This document shows, in pieces, positions 36,827-46,500 of a DNA stretch of 64,000 nt (positions are counted from its first letter, which is position 1; each line of letters starts with the position of its first letter). Source of the stretch: Flavobacterium sp. (lineage in GTDB: Bacteria; Bacteroidota; Bacteroidia; Flavobacteriales; Flavobacteriaceae); the NCBI RefSeq assembly GCF_039595935.1, contig NZ_JBCNKR010000006.1, positions 3,010,001 through 3,074,000 of the forward strand. The letters run 5' to 3'. The translations under genes and the position numbers were made by a program. The notes under the pieces were generated by a model. The model saw nothing but the letters and a program-made list of their open reading frames with translations. It ran no database searches and had not been told where the DNA came from.

Positions 36827-37198
36827 TTGAAAAGGTCAATCGTCATAGTACTTTCCATTTTAATTTTATCGCCTTCTTTTGGCAGCCTGTTTGTGTACAC
36901 TGCATTTAAATTAAATCAGAAAGAAATTTCTTAAACTATTTGTGTACAGCGTAAACTGACGTATAACACTTGTAATGGGCGATGCGAGCTTCAAAAAAGC
37001 ATCAAAAAATATTCTGATAACGAACGCAAAATGCAAGACAGCCTAAAAGACAAATTAGAGCTTGTATATGTTCAAAATAGTGCTGAAATCAATTTAGATA
37101 TCATATCTCCAATAGAATCAAAAGAAAATACTTCTTTCTTATTCGAAAAGAAACCTGTTGGAGCTTCAAACCTTACTTTTCACCCGCCGCTGGTGTAA
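36827..37198 (+). pseudogene. C-x9-C-x3-C small protein gene with an internal stop
   Basis: The frame from TTG 36827 to the stop at 37196 encodes a protein highly similar to the one at 20059 (FKLNQKEIS*TICVQRK, CNGRCELQKSIKKYSDNE). A TAA at 36932-36934 interrupts it at codon 36, where the paralogue has a Lys codon; one A-to-T change explains it. Cys positions 39, 49 and 53 and the C-terminal HPPLV are kept, so the lesion looks recent. It begins the copper-import locus. Confidence 0.7.
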
Positions 37199-37511
37199 TT
37201 CTACAGATCAATTTTTTTGTTTTAAAAATAGTGTTACATCATTATACAATGATGCAATAAATATGTGTTGTATTTTCCTGTCAGCAATGATTTGAATTTA
37301 TTTCAGAAACTCAGTTAATACAATTGATTTCTGTTTTTGGACGCATATAATTCTTTACTACGAAAAGCACTGATCTTTCTTTTATAATTGAAAATGCATT
37401 TTAGAAAGGAGTTTTCAGTTTAAAAATCCATTAAAATTTCACGGCATTTTGGCTTTCAAAATCTGATGGCTATGTGCTGCATTTTAAACCGTTTTTATAC
37501 ATTCATTACAA
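37199..37511. other. Intergenic region, nothing recognised
   Basis: 313 AT-rich bases upstream of the YtkA/FixH-like lipoprotein gene. No TAnnTTTG box, hairpin or short gene could be supported. Confidence 0.4.
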
Positions 37512-38435
37512 ATGAAATCTTTTAAAATTTTAGTGATCGCACTTTTTTGTGTGATTACTTCCTGTACAATCGACAAAACAGATTACGAAGCCGAAATTGA
37601 CGCTGAAGTTCCTGAATATTATGAGTTTAAAGAAGCCGTTTCGTTTAACAGCGGTAACTATAAAATAAGCGTAGAAGCCTTAAACGGAACCTTTTATAAA
37701 GGATATAATGAACTTCATTTGAAAGTTTTAAATACGCAGACTAATCAGAATATAAGTACGTCAGATATTACTTTTTTACCAATTCTAAGTAATACAAGCG
37801 GCAGCAAAACTTCTTGTCCGCACGAATATAATCCAGAATATGATGCAGCAAATAAATATTTCGCCGGATATTCTGTATTTACAAATGAAAGTACTACAGC
37901 AGACAGCTGGAAATTATATGTAAGTTTTACGGCTGATAATCAGAAGTTTGATATTAGTAAAGATGTTTTGGTTGAAAAGCAAAGTAATAAAAACCTGAAT
38001 ATGACAACCTTTACAGGAAAAGATGACGAACAATATGTTATTGCATTGGTTTCGCCTCAAAAACCAACCGTTTCCGAGAATAAATTGACTGCTGGTATTT
38101 ATAAATACAATAAACCAACCCTTTCTGCGGGAACTTTTCCAGATCCAGCTCAGTTTTCGTATTCAGAAGTAAGCGGTTATACTTTAAAATTAGACCCAAG
38201 AATGCCCGAACCTTCAATGGGAAATCATTCTTCGCCAAATAATAAGGATTTAACACAAGAAAATGACGGTTTGTATCACGGAGTTGTAAACTACACAATG
38301 ACAGGAAACTGGACCTTGAATTTAATCATGATGAATCAAAATGGGTTGATCATAAAAGGAACTGTTGTTCCAACAGATTTTACGCCGGGAGTTGAAGGCG
38401 TTAAAAGTGAACTTTATATTGATACTTTATTCTAA
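37512..38435 (+). CDS. YtkA/FixH-like lipoprotein of the copper-import locus
   Basis: A 307-residue lipoprotein (ITSC lipobox, Cys18) with two Ig-like YtkA/FixH-type regions. The second contains LKLDPRMPEPSMGNHSSP and a NYTMTGNWTLNLIMMNQNG strand pair; the Met/His-rich turn (MPEPSMGNH) is a plausible copper site. It is 4 nt from the TonB receptor gene and surely co-transcribed with it. It may hold copper at the cell surface for the receptor; this is inferred. Confidence 0.65.
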   Translation: MKSFKILVIALFCVITSCTIDKTDYEAEIDAEVPEYYEFKEAVSFNSGNYKISVEALNGTFYKGYNELHLKVLNTQTNQNISTSDITFLPILSNTSGSKTSCPHEYNPEYDAANKYFAGYSVFTNESTTADSWKLYVSFTADNQKFDISKDVLVEKQSNKNLNMTTFTGKDDEQYVIALVSPQKPTVSENKLTAGIYKYNKPTLSAGTFPDPAQFSYSEVSGYTLKLDPRMPEPSMGNHSSPNNKDLTQENDGLYHGVVNYTMTGNWTLNLIMMNQNGLIIKGTVVPTDFTPGVEGVKSELYIDTLF

Positions 38436-38439
38436 AAAC

Positions 38440-40418
38440 ATGAAATATATACTAATGTTACTTTTTTAGGAATGTCTGCAACAGCGCAAAATACGCACGC
38501 GCAACACGACAGCATCAAAAACTTAGAAGAAGTAACAGTAAAAAACGCAACAAAAAAGAAAATCGAAACCGAAATGAAAATGGCAGTTTCAGTAGATGAA
38601 TTTCTGTCTTCTTCTGATAATATCAGCTTTATAAAACGTGGCGCTTATGCATGGGAACCTTTGTTAAACAACATGAGTACAGAACGTTCGACAGTTACGA
38701 TTGACGGAATGCATGTTTTTGGCGCTTGTACTGATAAAATGGACCCAATAACGTCGTATGTAGAAAGCAATAATCTTGCGACAATTGATATAAAATCAGG
38801 ACAGGAAGGAAGTCTTCACGGCGCAACTGTTGCCGGAAGTATCGATTTGAAAAGAAAAAGCACTCCGTTTGGTCTTGCCAAAAAATGGAATGGTGCGTAC
38901 CAAAGCGGATTTGAATTTAACAACAGACAGTTTTTCAATCTTGGAAATGTGGCTTATTCAGGAGAAAAATTTGTTGCCGAAGGAAGTATTTCATATCGAA
39001 AAGCAGATGATTATTATGATGGAAATGATAATGAAGTAAAACATTCGCAATACAAAAAGTTCAATATTTCATTGGGTTTTGCTTATAAAACAAGCGATTT
39101 ATCATCGGTAAGATTAGACGCGATTTTTGATATGGCAAAAGATGTAGGTTATCCGGCTTTGCCAATGGATTTATCGCTTTCTCGTGCCTTAATTACATCG
39201 GCTTCTTATAAACAATTATTTGAAGATGGATTGGTAAAATTAATTGATTCTAAAATCTATTTCAACGCCATCGAACATTATATGGATGATACAACTCGTC
39301 CTGAAAATCTGGTTCATATGGATATGCCGGGCTGGAGTACAACGTATGGTTTGGTTTCAAGAGCCAATTTGAAAGAGAATAGTTATTCGTCTGAAATACA
39401 ATTGAATGCTTATGATAACCTTTCAATTGCAGAAATGAGAATGTATCCGCAGGACAGAAGCAAAAGAACGATGTTTGCTTACAGCTGGCCTTGGGTAACA
39501 ACACGTTATGCGGGACTTTCTATGAATAATTCCTGGGGTCTTTCTGAAAAAAGTCAGGTAAATGTTGGCGGCTCTTTGGGAGTAAATTACAACTATTCCA
39601 AATATGTAGAATTCAACTGGATTTTTCATCCTGGAGCTCCGCGGGAAAAAACAAGGTTTTTGCCAAGTCTTCATGCTGGTTATAATTTAGATATCGATCA
39701 TTTTAATTTTTCTGTAGGAACGGGTTACGGACACAGAGCGCCTTCTGTTTCTGAAGGATACGGGTATTACATTTACAACAGTTTTGACCGTTATGATTAT
39801 ATTGGAAATCCTAATTTGAAAAATGAAATTTCGTATGAAGGAAATGCAAGCGCAGGATTTAAAAGCGAAAAATTAAGTATTCAGGGAAAAATTAATTACT
39901 TCTATATTGAGAATTATATCATTGGAAGAATTTTAAGTATGGGAAGTCCGATGAATTATCAGTCGGTTGGAGTAAAAGGTTATACTTCATTAGATTATGC
40001 GACACTTTTGAATATATCTATGAATGTAAGTTATGATATTCTGGCGCATCTTCATTGGAAAGGAACGCTAACTTATGCACGCGGAACGGATAATAAAGAA
40101 GGAAATCTGCCTTTTATTCGTCCGTTGAGTTATCAGACTTCGCTTCATTACATGTATAAAAATTTCGGAATCCAGACTTCTGTAAATGGCGATTTTGAGC
40201 AGATTAATTATAGTCCCGAATACGGAGAAGATTTGACTTCCCCTTACACCATCTGGAATATTTCAGCCAATTATTCTTTTAATATCAATAAAGTAAAAAC
40301 CGTAGTTCAGATGGGAGCAGAAAATTTATTAAATGAATATTACAGCACCTACGCCGATTGGGGGAATATTCCGAGAATGGGGCGTAATATTTTTACTTCT
40401 TTAGAATTCAATTTCTAA
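38440..40418 (+). CDS. TonB-dependent copper receptor (OprC/NosA-like), signal peptide frameshifted
   Basis: A TonB-dependent receptor with plug and beta-barrel. Counted from ATG 38472 (648 residues), Cys86 and Met90 form CTDKM in the plug loop (GACTDKMDP) and His269/Met271 form HYM in the barrel, matching the CxxxM and HxM copper motifs known from Pseudomonas OprC. The proper start is probably ATG 38440: MKYILMLLF is followed by a stop, but one more T in the T6 run at 38462-38467 would read on into LGMSATAQ, a normal signal peptide. As it stands the gene lacks a signal. It lies between the YtkA-like lipoprotein and a C-x9-C-x3-C protein. Confidence 0.8.
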
Positions 40419-40423
40419 TAAAA

Positions 40424-40816
40424 ATGAGAAAAGTTTTTAGTATTACAATGACATTGATTTTTCTGCTGGTTTCTTTCCAGCAGGCATTGATTATTGTACA
40501 CTTTAAACTGAATCAGCAAAGTATAGAACAGGAATTTTGTATCAATAAAGCCAAACCAGAACTGCAATGTCATGGTAAATGTCATTTGAAAAAAGAACTG
40601 GAAAAATCAGATAATGACGATTTAGAATTGACCAGCATTGGAAAAAGGATCGATATGGTTTTGATTTCAGATTTTCAATTTATAATTCAGATTATAAAAG
40701 CTATGAAATCAAGTAAAATAGTGATTCATAAAGAATTTGGATTGTTAGAACTTTGTTTAGAAATTTTTGTACCGCCACCAATTTATAATTTATTACATCG
40801 ATTTAATATTAAATAG
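40424..40816 (+). CDS. Small membrane/secreted C-x9-C-x3-C protein
   Basis: A 130-residue protein with an N-terminal hydrophobic segment (residues 4-25), FKLNQ at 27-31 and the invariant Cys39, Cys49, Cys53 (FCINKAKPELQCHGKCHLKK). The C-terminal half ends with FVPPPIY. It is 5 nt after the copper receptor and 20 nt before MbnP. Third intact member of the family in this window; role unknown, copper handling inferred from its neighbours. Confidence 0.7.
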   Translation: MRKVFSITMTLIFLLVSFQQALIIVHFKLNQQSIEQEFCINKAKPELQCHGKCHLKKELEKSDNDDLELTSIGKRIDMVLISDFQFIIQIIKAMKSSKIVIHKEFGLLELCLEIFVPPPIYNLLHRFNIK

Positions 40817-40836
40817 AAATACAAAAATTAAAAGAA

Positions 40837-41703
40837 ATGCAAAATTTAAAAAAATACCTTTTATTATCAATTGCCTCTTTGGCATTCGTATCATGTTCAA
40901 GTGACGATGACAACCCGGTTGCAAACAATTTAACATTGGAATTCAATAACACTTTCAAAAACACTACAATAGTTTTAGGAAATGCAGCTTCAACAACAAC
41001 CACAACAAATACTTCAGCGGCAGGACAAGTACATCATTTTTCGGAATTGAAATATGTTATCAGTAATATTCGTCTTGTAAAAGATAATGGAGATGAAGTT
41101 CCTTACAACATAAATGATTTAGATAAAGGTGCGACAGTAATCGATCAGGCCAAGTTGACTTCGTTAAGTTATGTTCTAAGCAATGTGCCCTCTGCGACTT
41201 ACAAGCAAATTAAGTTTGGATTGGGGATTAAACCAGAACAAAATACTTTAGATCAGGTAAGGTTTCCTAATTTTTACGCGTCGGCCGGAGCAAATGATAC
41301 TGCAATGATGTGGGAATGGGGAAGCGGATACCGTTTTACAAAAGTCGAAGGTTTTTATGATGCCGATAATAAGACGATGTCTATCCATACCGGAAGTACG
41401 GTTGAGGGAACTGCTCCAAACTACACGCAAGGTGTTAATGCTTACAGGGATATTACTTTAAACCTTTCTAAAAATGCAATTGTTGGAAATACAGCTCCGA
41501 GAATTAAAATCAAAGCAGATTTTGATAAATTACTAAGCGGAAAAGTAAATACCATCACACTTTCAACAGGAACTGGAATGAACGATAATGCGACTCCAAA
41601 TGTTCATACAGCTGCCCAAATGGTAAAATTCGTTGATAATTTGGGTGGAAACGGATCTAACGACATTACAGGAATGTTCAGTGTATCTAGTGTAGAAAAT
41701 TAA
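40837..41703 (+). CDS. MbnP-family copper-binding lipoprotein
   Basis: A 288-residue lipoprotein (Cys20, followed by SSDDDN, similar to export signals for surface lipoproteins in Bacteroidota). The MbnP/CorA-type domain is recognised by the strand LEFNNTF, HHFSELKYVISNIRL, and the motif MMWEWGSGYRFTKVEG with Trp159 and Trp161. In characterised MbnP proteins a Trp is oxidised to kynurenine by MbnH and helps bind copper; MbnH follows here. Likely captures copper outside the cell. Confidence 0.85.
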   Translation: MQNLKKYLLLSIASLAFVSCSSDDDNPVANNLTLEFNNTFKNTTIVLGNAASTTTTTNTSAAGQVHHFSELKYVISNIRLVKDNGDEVPYNINDLDKGATVIDQAKLTSLSYVLSNVPSATYKQIKFGLGIKPEQNTLDQVRFPNFYASAGANDTAMMWEWGSGYRFTKVEGFYDADNKTMSIHTGSTVEGTAPNYTQGVNAYRDITLNLSKNAIVGNTAPRIKIKADFDKLLSGKVNTITLSTGTGMNDNATPNVHTAAQMVKFVDNLGGNGSNDITGMFSVSSVEN

Positions 41704-41713
41704 ATTCATATTT

Positions 41714-41746
41714 CAGAACCGTTTGATTAAAAACGGTTCTGTTTTT
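41714..41746 (+). terminator. Attenuator-like terminator between mbnP and mbnH
   Basis: CAGAACCGTTT (41714-41724) pairs with AAACGGTTCTG (41731-41741), followed by TTTTT. It ends 12 nt before the mbnH start, so it may lower mbnH expression relative to mbnP. Confidence 0.75.
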
Positions 41747-41758
41747 AAGTTCATTCAA

Positions 41759-42775
41759 ATGAAAAAAATAATTGGCTTCATATTGCTTTTTTTGTTTTTT
41801 ACCTCTTGTAGCAGCGATGGTACGGATATGATCTCTATTGAAAATTCCGAAGTTACTTTAATTATTCCGTCTGGATTTCCGGAATTAAATGCTTTTGTAA
41901 GCCAAAACAAACCGACAAAATATGGTGTAGAATTGGGCGAAAAATTGTTTTCTGAAAAGAGATTTAGTGCAGACAATACCATTTCGTGTTCTACATGTCA
42001 TATTCAGGCAAATTCTTTTGCTGATCATAATCCACAAGCGATCGGTATTGAAGGCAGAGTCGGTCTGAGAAATACGCCGTCGCTTCAAAATTTGGCTTTT
42101 TTGAAGTTTTACAATTGGGACGGAAGCAAACTGCACTTGGAGAATCAGCCTTTGGTTCCTATTATAACGCATGAAGAAATGGATTCTTCGATTCTGGAAG
42201 TTATCGGTAAAATTAAAGAGGATCCTACTTATAAAGATTTATTCAAAAAAGCTTTTGGAGATGGGAATGTCACACCAGATAGAATTTATAAAAGTATTGC
42301 ACAATTTGAATATACGCTAATTTCTGCCAATAGCAAATATGACAGAGTAAAACGAAATGAAGCTTCCTTTACAGATGATGAAATGAAAGGATATCAAATT
42401 TTTAAGGATAAATGTGCAAGTTGTCATAGTGGGGAATTGTTTACGGATCAGAGTTTCAGAAATGTAGGCTTTCCAATAAACACCAATACTAATGAAGCAG
42501 GTCGCGCGCGGGTTACGGGTCTTGCGACTGATTATATGAGCTTTCGTGTGCCTACTTTAAGAAATATCGAGTTTACGGCCCCTTATGGCAGTTTCGGTCA
42601 GTTTGCTGACCTGAAATCTGTTTTGGATTATTTTGATAATGGTGTTCTTGATTCTGGTAATCTTGATCCAACAATTAAAACCAATGGTAGAAGAATTCCT
42701 CTTACCGACGCAGAAAAGGCTGACCTTATTGTGTTCATGAAAACTTTGAACGATGAGGTTTTTTTAGGTAATTAG
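41759..42775 (+). CDS. MbnH-like dihaem cytochrome c peroxidase-family protein
   Basis: A 338-residue lipoprotein (TSC lipobox, Cys17) with two CxxCH motifs, Cys77-x2-Cys80-His81 and Cys219-x2-Cys222-His223, and the CCP/MauG layout (GLRNTPSLQNLAF, RVPTLRNIEFTAPYGSFG). Next to MbnP, the expected function is oxidation of a Trp in MbnP to kynurenine. An upstream in-frame start at 41723 would run through the terminator hairpin, so 41759 is preferred. Confidence 0.85.
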   Translation: MKKIIGFILLFLFFTSCSSDGTDMISIENSEVTLIIPSGFPELNAFVSQNKPTKYGVELGEKLFSEKRFSADNTISCSTCHIQANSFADHNPQAIGIEGRVGLRNTPSLQNLAFLKFYNWDGSKLHLENQPLVPIITHEEMDSSILEVIGKIKEDPTYKDLFKKAFGDGNVTPDRIYKSIAQFEYTLISANSKYDRVKRNEASFTDDEMKGYQIFKDKCASCHSGELFTDQSFRNVGFPINTNTNEAGRARVTGLATDYMSFRVPTLRNIEFTAPYGSFGQFADLKSVLDYFDNGVLDSGNLDPTIKTNGRRIPLTDAEKADLIVFMKTLNDEVFLGN

Positions 42776-43082
42776 GCCCTAAATGAGAAAAATACCAAAT
42801 TATATAAGCTTACAAGCAAAAATACAGAATTACTACAAAATTGTATCTTAACTTTGCGCTATTAGTTGATATAAAAAAAATACAACTAGTTAAAGCAGTA
42901 TTTTTTTAAAGTAAATAGATATGTTTAATTCCATAAGGCGAATTAAATCTTAAATTAGTTTTGGCTTTTTAAAAATAATTTATAACTTTATTAAAGACTA
43001 TGTTATTGTCTGCTAATAAATTAATTTGATAAAAGCGACTTTGCAATCCGATTGCACAAACTATTTTATAAATTTGTCCTGT
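42776..43082. other. Intergenic region with a distant promoter-like box
   Basis: 307 bases with no gene. TAACTTTG at 42849-42856 matches the -7 consensus on the plus strand but lies 226 nt before the next start; a weaker TAACTTTA occurs nearer. Nothing else was recognised. Confidence 0.4.
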
Positions 43083-43406
43083 ATGAGATGGAAAACAACG
43101 ATATTATTAATATACATTCTGGGGCTGCTTGCAGTTCCATGCAGTGATGTATATAATACCTGTCTTGAAGTGAGATCTCAGCAGAAAGAAATAGCGCATA
43201 GCCACAGTGAAGATAAGGACGATCATTGCAGTCCTTTCTGCCAATGTTCGTGCTGCAGTGTTTCGGCTGTAAAATTTAGTTTTAAGATGCCGGAATTACA
43301 TACTCCTCCGCAGCTAATCAGTGTTAAAAATACTGTTATTAAAAACTGTCAGGTAATTTCCAGTTATACTGGAAGTATTTGGCAGCCACCCAAATTTTTC
43401 GTTTAA
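43083..43406 (+). CDS. DUF6660-like small Cys/His-rich protein
   Basis: A 107-residue secreted protein from ATG 43083 with a signal peptide (ILGLLAVPCSD), a His/Asp/Cys cluster (SHSEDKDDHCSPFCQCSCC, residues 40-58) and the C terminus GSIWQPPKFFV. Small proteins of this kind commonly precede CzcA/CusA genes in Flavobacteria. It starts the zinc/cobalt/cadmium-type efflux operon and may sense or bind metal in the periplasm. Confidence 0.65.
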   Translation: MRWKTTILLIYILGLLAVPCSDVYNTCLEVRSQQKEIAHSHSEDKDDHCSPFCQCSCCSVSAVKFSFKMPELHTPPQLISVKNTVIKNCQVISSYTGSIWQPPKFFV

Positions 43407-43580
43407 GTTTTTTGAATTGTGCGTTTGATGCTTGGTAATCGCTGGTATGCAGTAATTACCTGGTAGGCGCTATATGTTTGATCTCTGACTCATTTCAGGG
43501 ATGCTTCACGCACATTCTAATTTTTCTCCGGTAGCAACTGGTGATCACATTATTTTCTAAACGTTAAAATTAATTACATT

Positions 43581-46500
43581 GTGTTAGATAGTATAATTAA
43601 ATTCAGTATCAAAAACAAAATCATTATTGGTTTAATGACTTTGGTTCTTATAATATGGGGCGCATGGAGCGCAACAAAACTGCCCATAGATGCCGTACCT
43701 GACATCACAAACAATCAGGTTCAGATTTTTACAAGCTGCCCAACACTTGCCGGGCAGGAAGTAGAACAGCTCGTAACATTTCCAATAGAGCAGAGTATAG
43801 CAACTGTTCCAAAAATTCAAGAAATCAGAAGTATTTCAAGATTCGGGCTTTCTGTTATTACAGTTGTATTTGATGATGAAACAGATATATACTTTGCCCG
43901 ACAGCTTATCAATGAAAGATTGAAAGAAGCTGCTGATAAGATTCCGCAAGGCGCAGGAACACCTGAAATGGCTCCTGTAAGTACCGGACTTGGTGAGGTA
44001 TACCAATATATTATCCACCCTAAAAAAGGAAGTAAAAATAAATATAACGCCAAAGATCTGCGAACAATGCAGGATTGGATTGTAGCAAGACAATTGTATG
44101 GAACGCCAGGGATTGCCGAAGTAAACAGTTTTGGTGGTGAATTAAAGCAGTATGAAGTTGCTGTAAATCCAGACAGACTTAGAGCTATGGGGGTCAGTAT
44201 TCCTGATATTTTTACTGCACTTCAGAAAAATAATCAGAATACAGGAGGTGCTTATATTGATAAAAAACCTAACGCATATTTCATTAGAGGAATCGGTTTA
44301 GTAACTTCATTAGATGACGTTAAAAAGATTGTCGTTAAAAATACGGGCGCAGCACCTATCTATGTAAGTGACGTTGCTGAGGTAAGATTTGGAAAAGCTG
44401 TACGATACGGAGCCTTAACTTATAATGGTGAAGTTGACGCTGTTGGTGGTGTTGTAATGATGCTGAAAGGTGAAAATAGTAACGAAGTGGTTAAGCGTAT
44501 TAAGGAAAAACTTCCAACCATTCAGAAATCTCTACCGGATGATGTTGTCATTGAGCCTTATCTTGACCGTACAGACCTTGTAGGGCGTGCTATCAGCACG
44601 GTTGAAAAAAATCTTGTTGAAGGAGCTTTAATCGTAATATTTGTACTGGTATTATTTTTAGGAAATTTCCGTGCAGGTTTAATCGTTGCTTCTGCTATTC
44701 CTCTTGCAATGCTTTTTGCCCTTGGGCTTATGAATGTATTTGGAGTGAGCGCCAATTTAATGTCCCTAGGAGCGATTGATTTTGGTTTAATCGTTGATGG
44801 TGCGGTAATTGTGGTAGAAGCCACGCTTCATCATCTGGCACTGCGAAAGTCACTCAAAAATCTTACTCAGGATGAAATGGATGAAGAAGTTTTTGAGTCT
44901 GCATCTAAGATTCGTACCAGTGCGGCCTTTGGAGAAATCATAATCTTAATTGTATACATCCCGATCCTTACCCTTGTTGGCGTTGAAGGAAAAATGTTCC
45001 GCCCGATGGCGCAGACTGTAGGATTTGCAATATTTGGAGCTTTAATTTTGTCACTGACGTATATCCCGATGATGTGTGCGCTGTTCTTATCTAAGAAACC
45101 ACAGCATAAAGAGACTTTCAGTGATAAAATGATGAACAAAATTCAGAGTATTTATCAGCCGCTGCTTAAAAAGGTAATCGACATTAAATATGTTGTGGTT
45201 GGTGTTACGGGAGTTATATTTTTGACTGCTATATTCTGTTTTACAAGAATGGGAGGCGAATTTATTCCACAGCTTCAGGAAGGCGATTACGCGTTTCACT
45301 GTATACTGCCGCAGGGAAGTTCTTTGAATCAGAGTATTGAAACCTCAATGCAGGCTTCAAGAATAATCAAGCAGTTTGATGAGGTTAAGATGGTGGTTGG
45401 TAAAACAGGAGCGGCCGAAGTGCCAACAGATCCGATGCCTCCTGAAGCCACAGATTTGATGGTGGTGCTTAAACCGCAGAAAGAATGGAAGTCAGGCAGG
45501 AACTACGCCGAACTTGCAGATGCCATAATGGAAAAACTGGAAGTTATTCCTGGAGTATTCTTTGAAAAGAACCAGCCGATCCAGATGCGTTTCAACGAGC
45601 TTATGACCGGTATTAGACAGGACGTTGCGGTAAAAATATTTGGTGAAAATTTAGATACGCTTTCACAGTACGCCAAGGAAGTGGGCGCGGTGATCCAGAG
45701 TGTTCCCGGAGCAACTTCGCCGCAGATTGAAAGAGTGAGCGGTCTTCCGCAGATCAACATCGAATATGACAGGACCAGAATTGCCAACTACGGACTTACT
45801 ATTGAAGATGTAAATGATGTTGTCAGCACTGCATTTGCGGGTAAAAGTACCGGTCAGGTATATGAAAACGAACGACGTTTCGACCTTGTTGTGCGTCTTG
45901 ACAGTGTTCATAGAAGCAGTATTGACGATGTAAGCAATCTTATGATTCCTACCAATACAGGAATTCAGGTGCCTTTATCTCAGGTAGCTAAAATTGACTA
46001 TAAACTGGGTCCGGCACAGATCAGCAGGGAAGCTGGTAAAAGAAGAATTGTAATAGGATTTAATGTGGCGGGCCGAGATGTGCAGAGCGTGGTGCAGGAC
46101 ATCCAGAAAAAGCTGGCTGAAAAGGTGAAACTTCCGCCAGGATATTATTTCACTTATGGTGGACAGTTCGAGAACCTGCAGGCAGCAAGCGCAAGGCTTA
46201 TGATTGCAGTGCCGGTTTCGCTTCTTTTGATTTTTGGATTGCTTTATTTCACATTCCGTTCTTTCAAACAGGCTATGCTGATCTTTACTGCAATACCTAT
46301 GAGTGCCATAGGAGGGATTTTTGCCCTTATGCTTAGAGGCATGCCGTTTAGTATCAGTGCCGGCATTGGATTTATTGCATTATTTGGAGTTGCGGTACTT
46401 AATGGTATCGTACTGATTGGAACGTTCAACCAGCTTGAAAAGGAGGGTATGAATGACATTTTTGAAAGAGTTAAAGAGGGAACAATTACAAGGCTTCGTC

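Noticed and set aside
38038..38298. Antisense frame in the YtkA-like gene, and similar frames opposite czcA, the ATPase and ltaS
   Set aside because: All lie opposite well-supported genes and show no family features.
42849..42856. TAACTTTG box as the promoter of the Czc locus
   Set aside because: It is 226 nt from the first start codon and lacks a clear -33 partner; kept only as a note in the gap entry.
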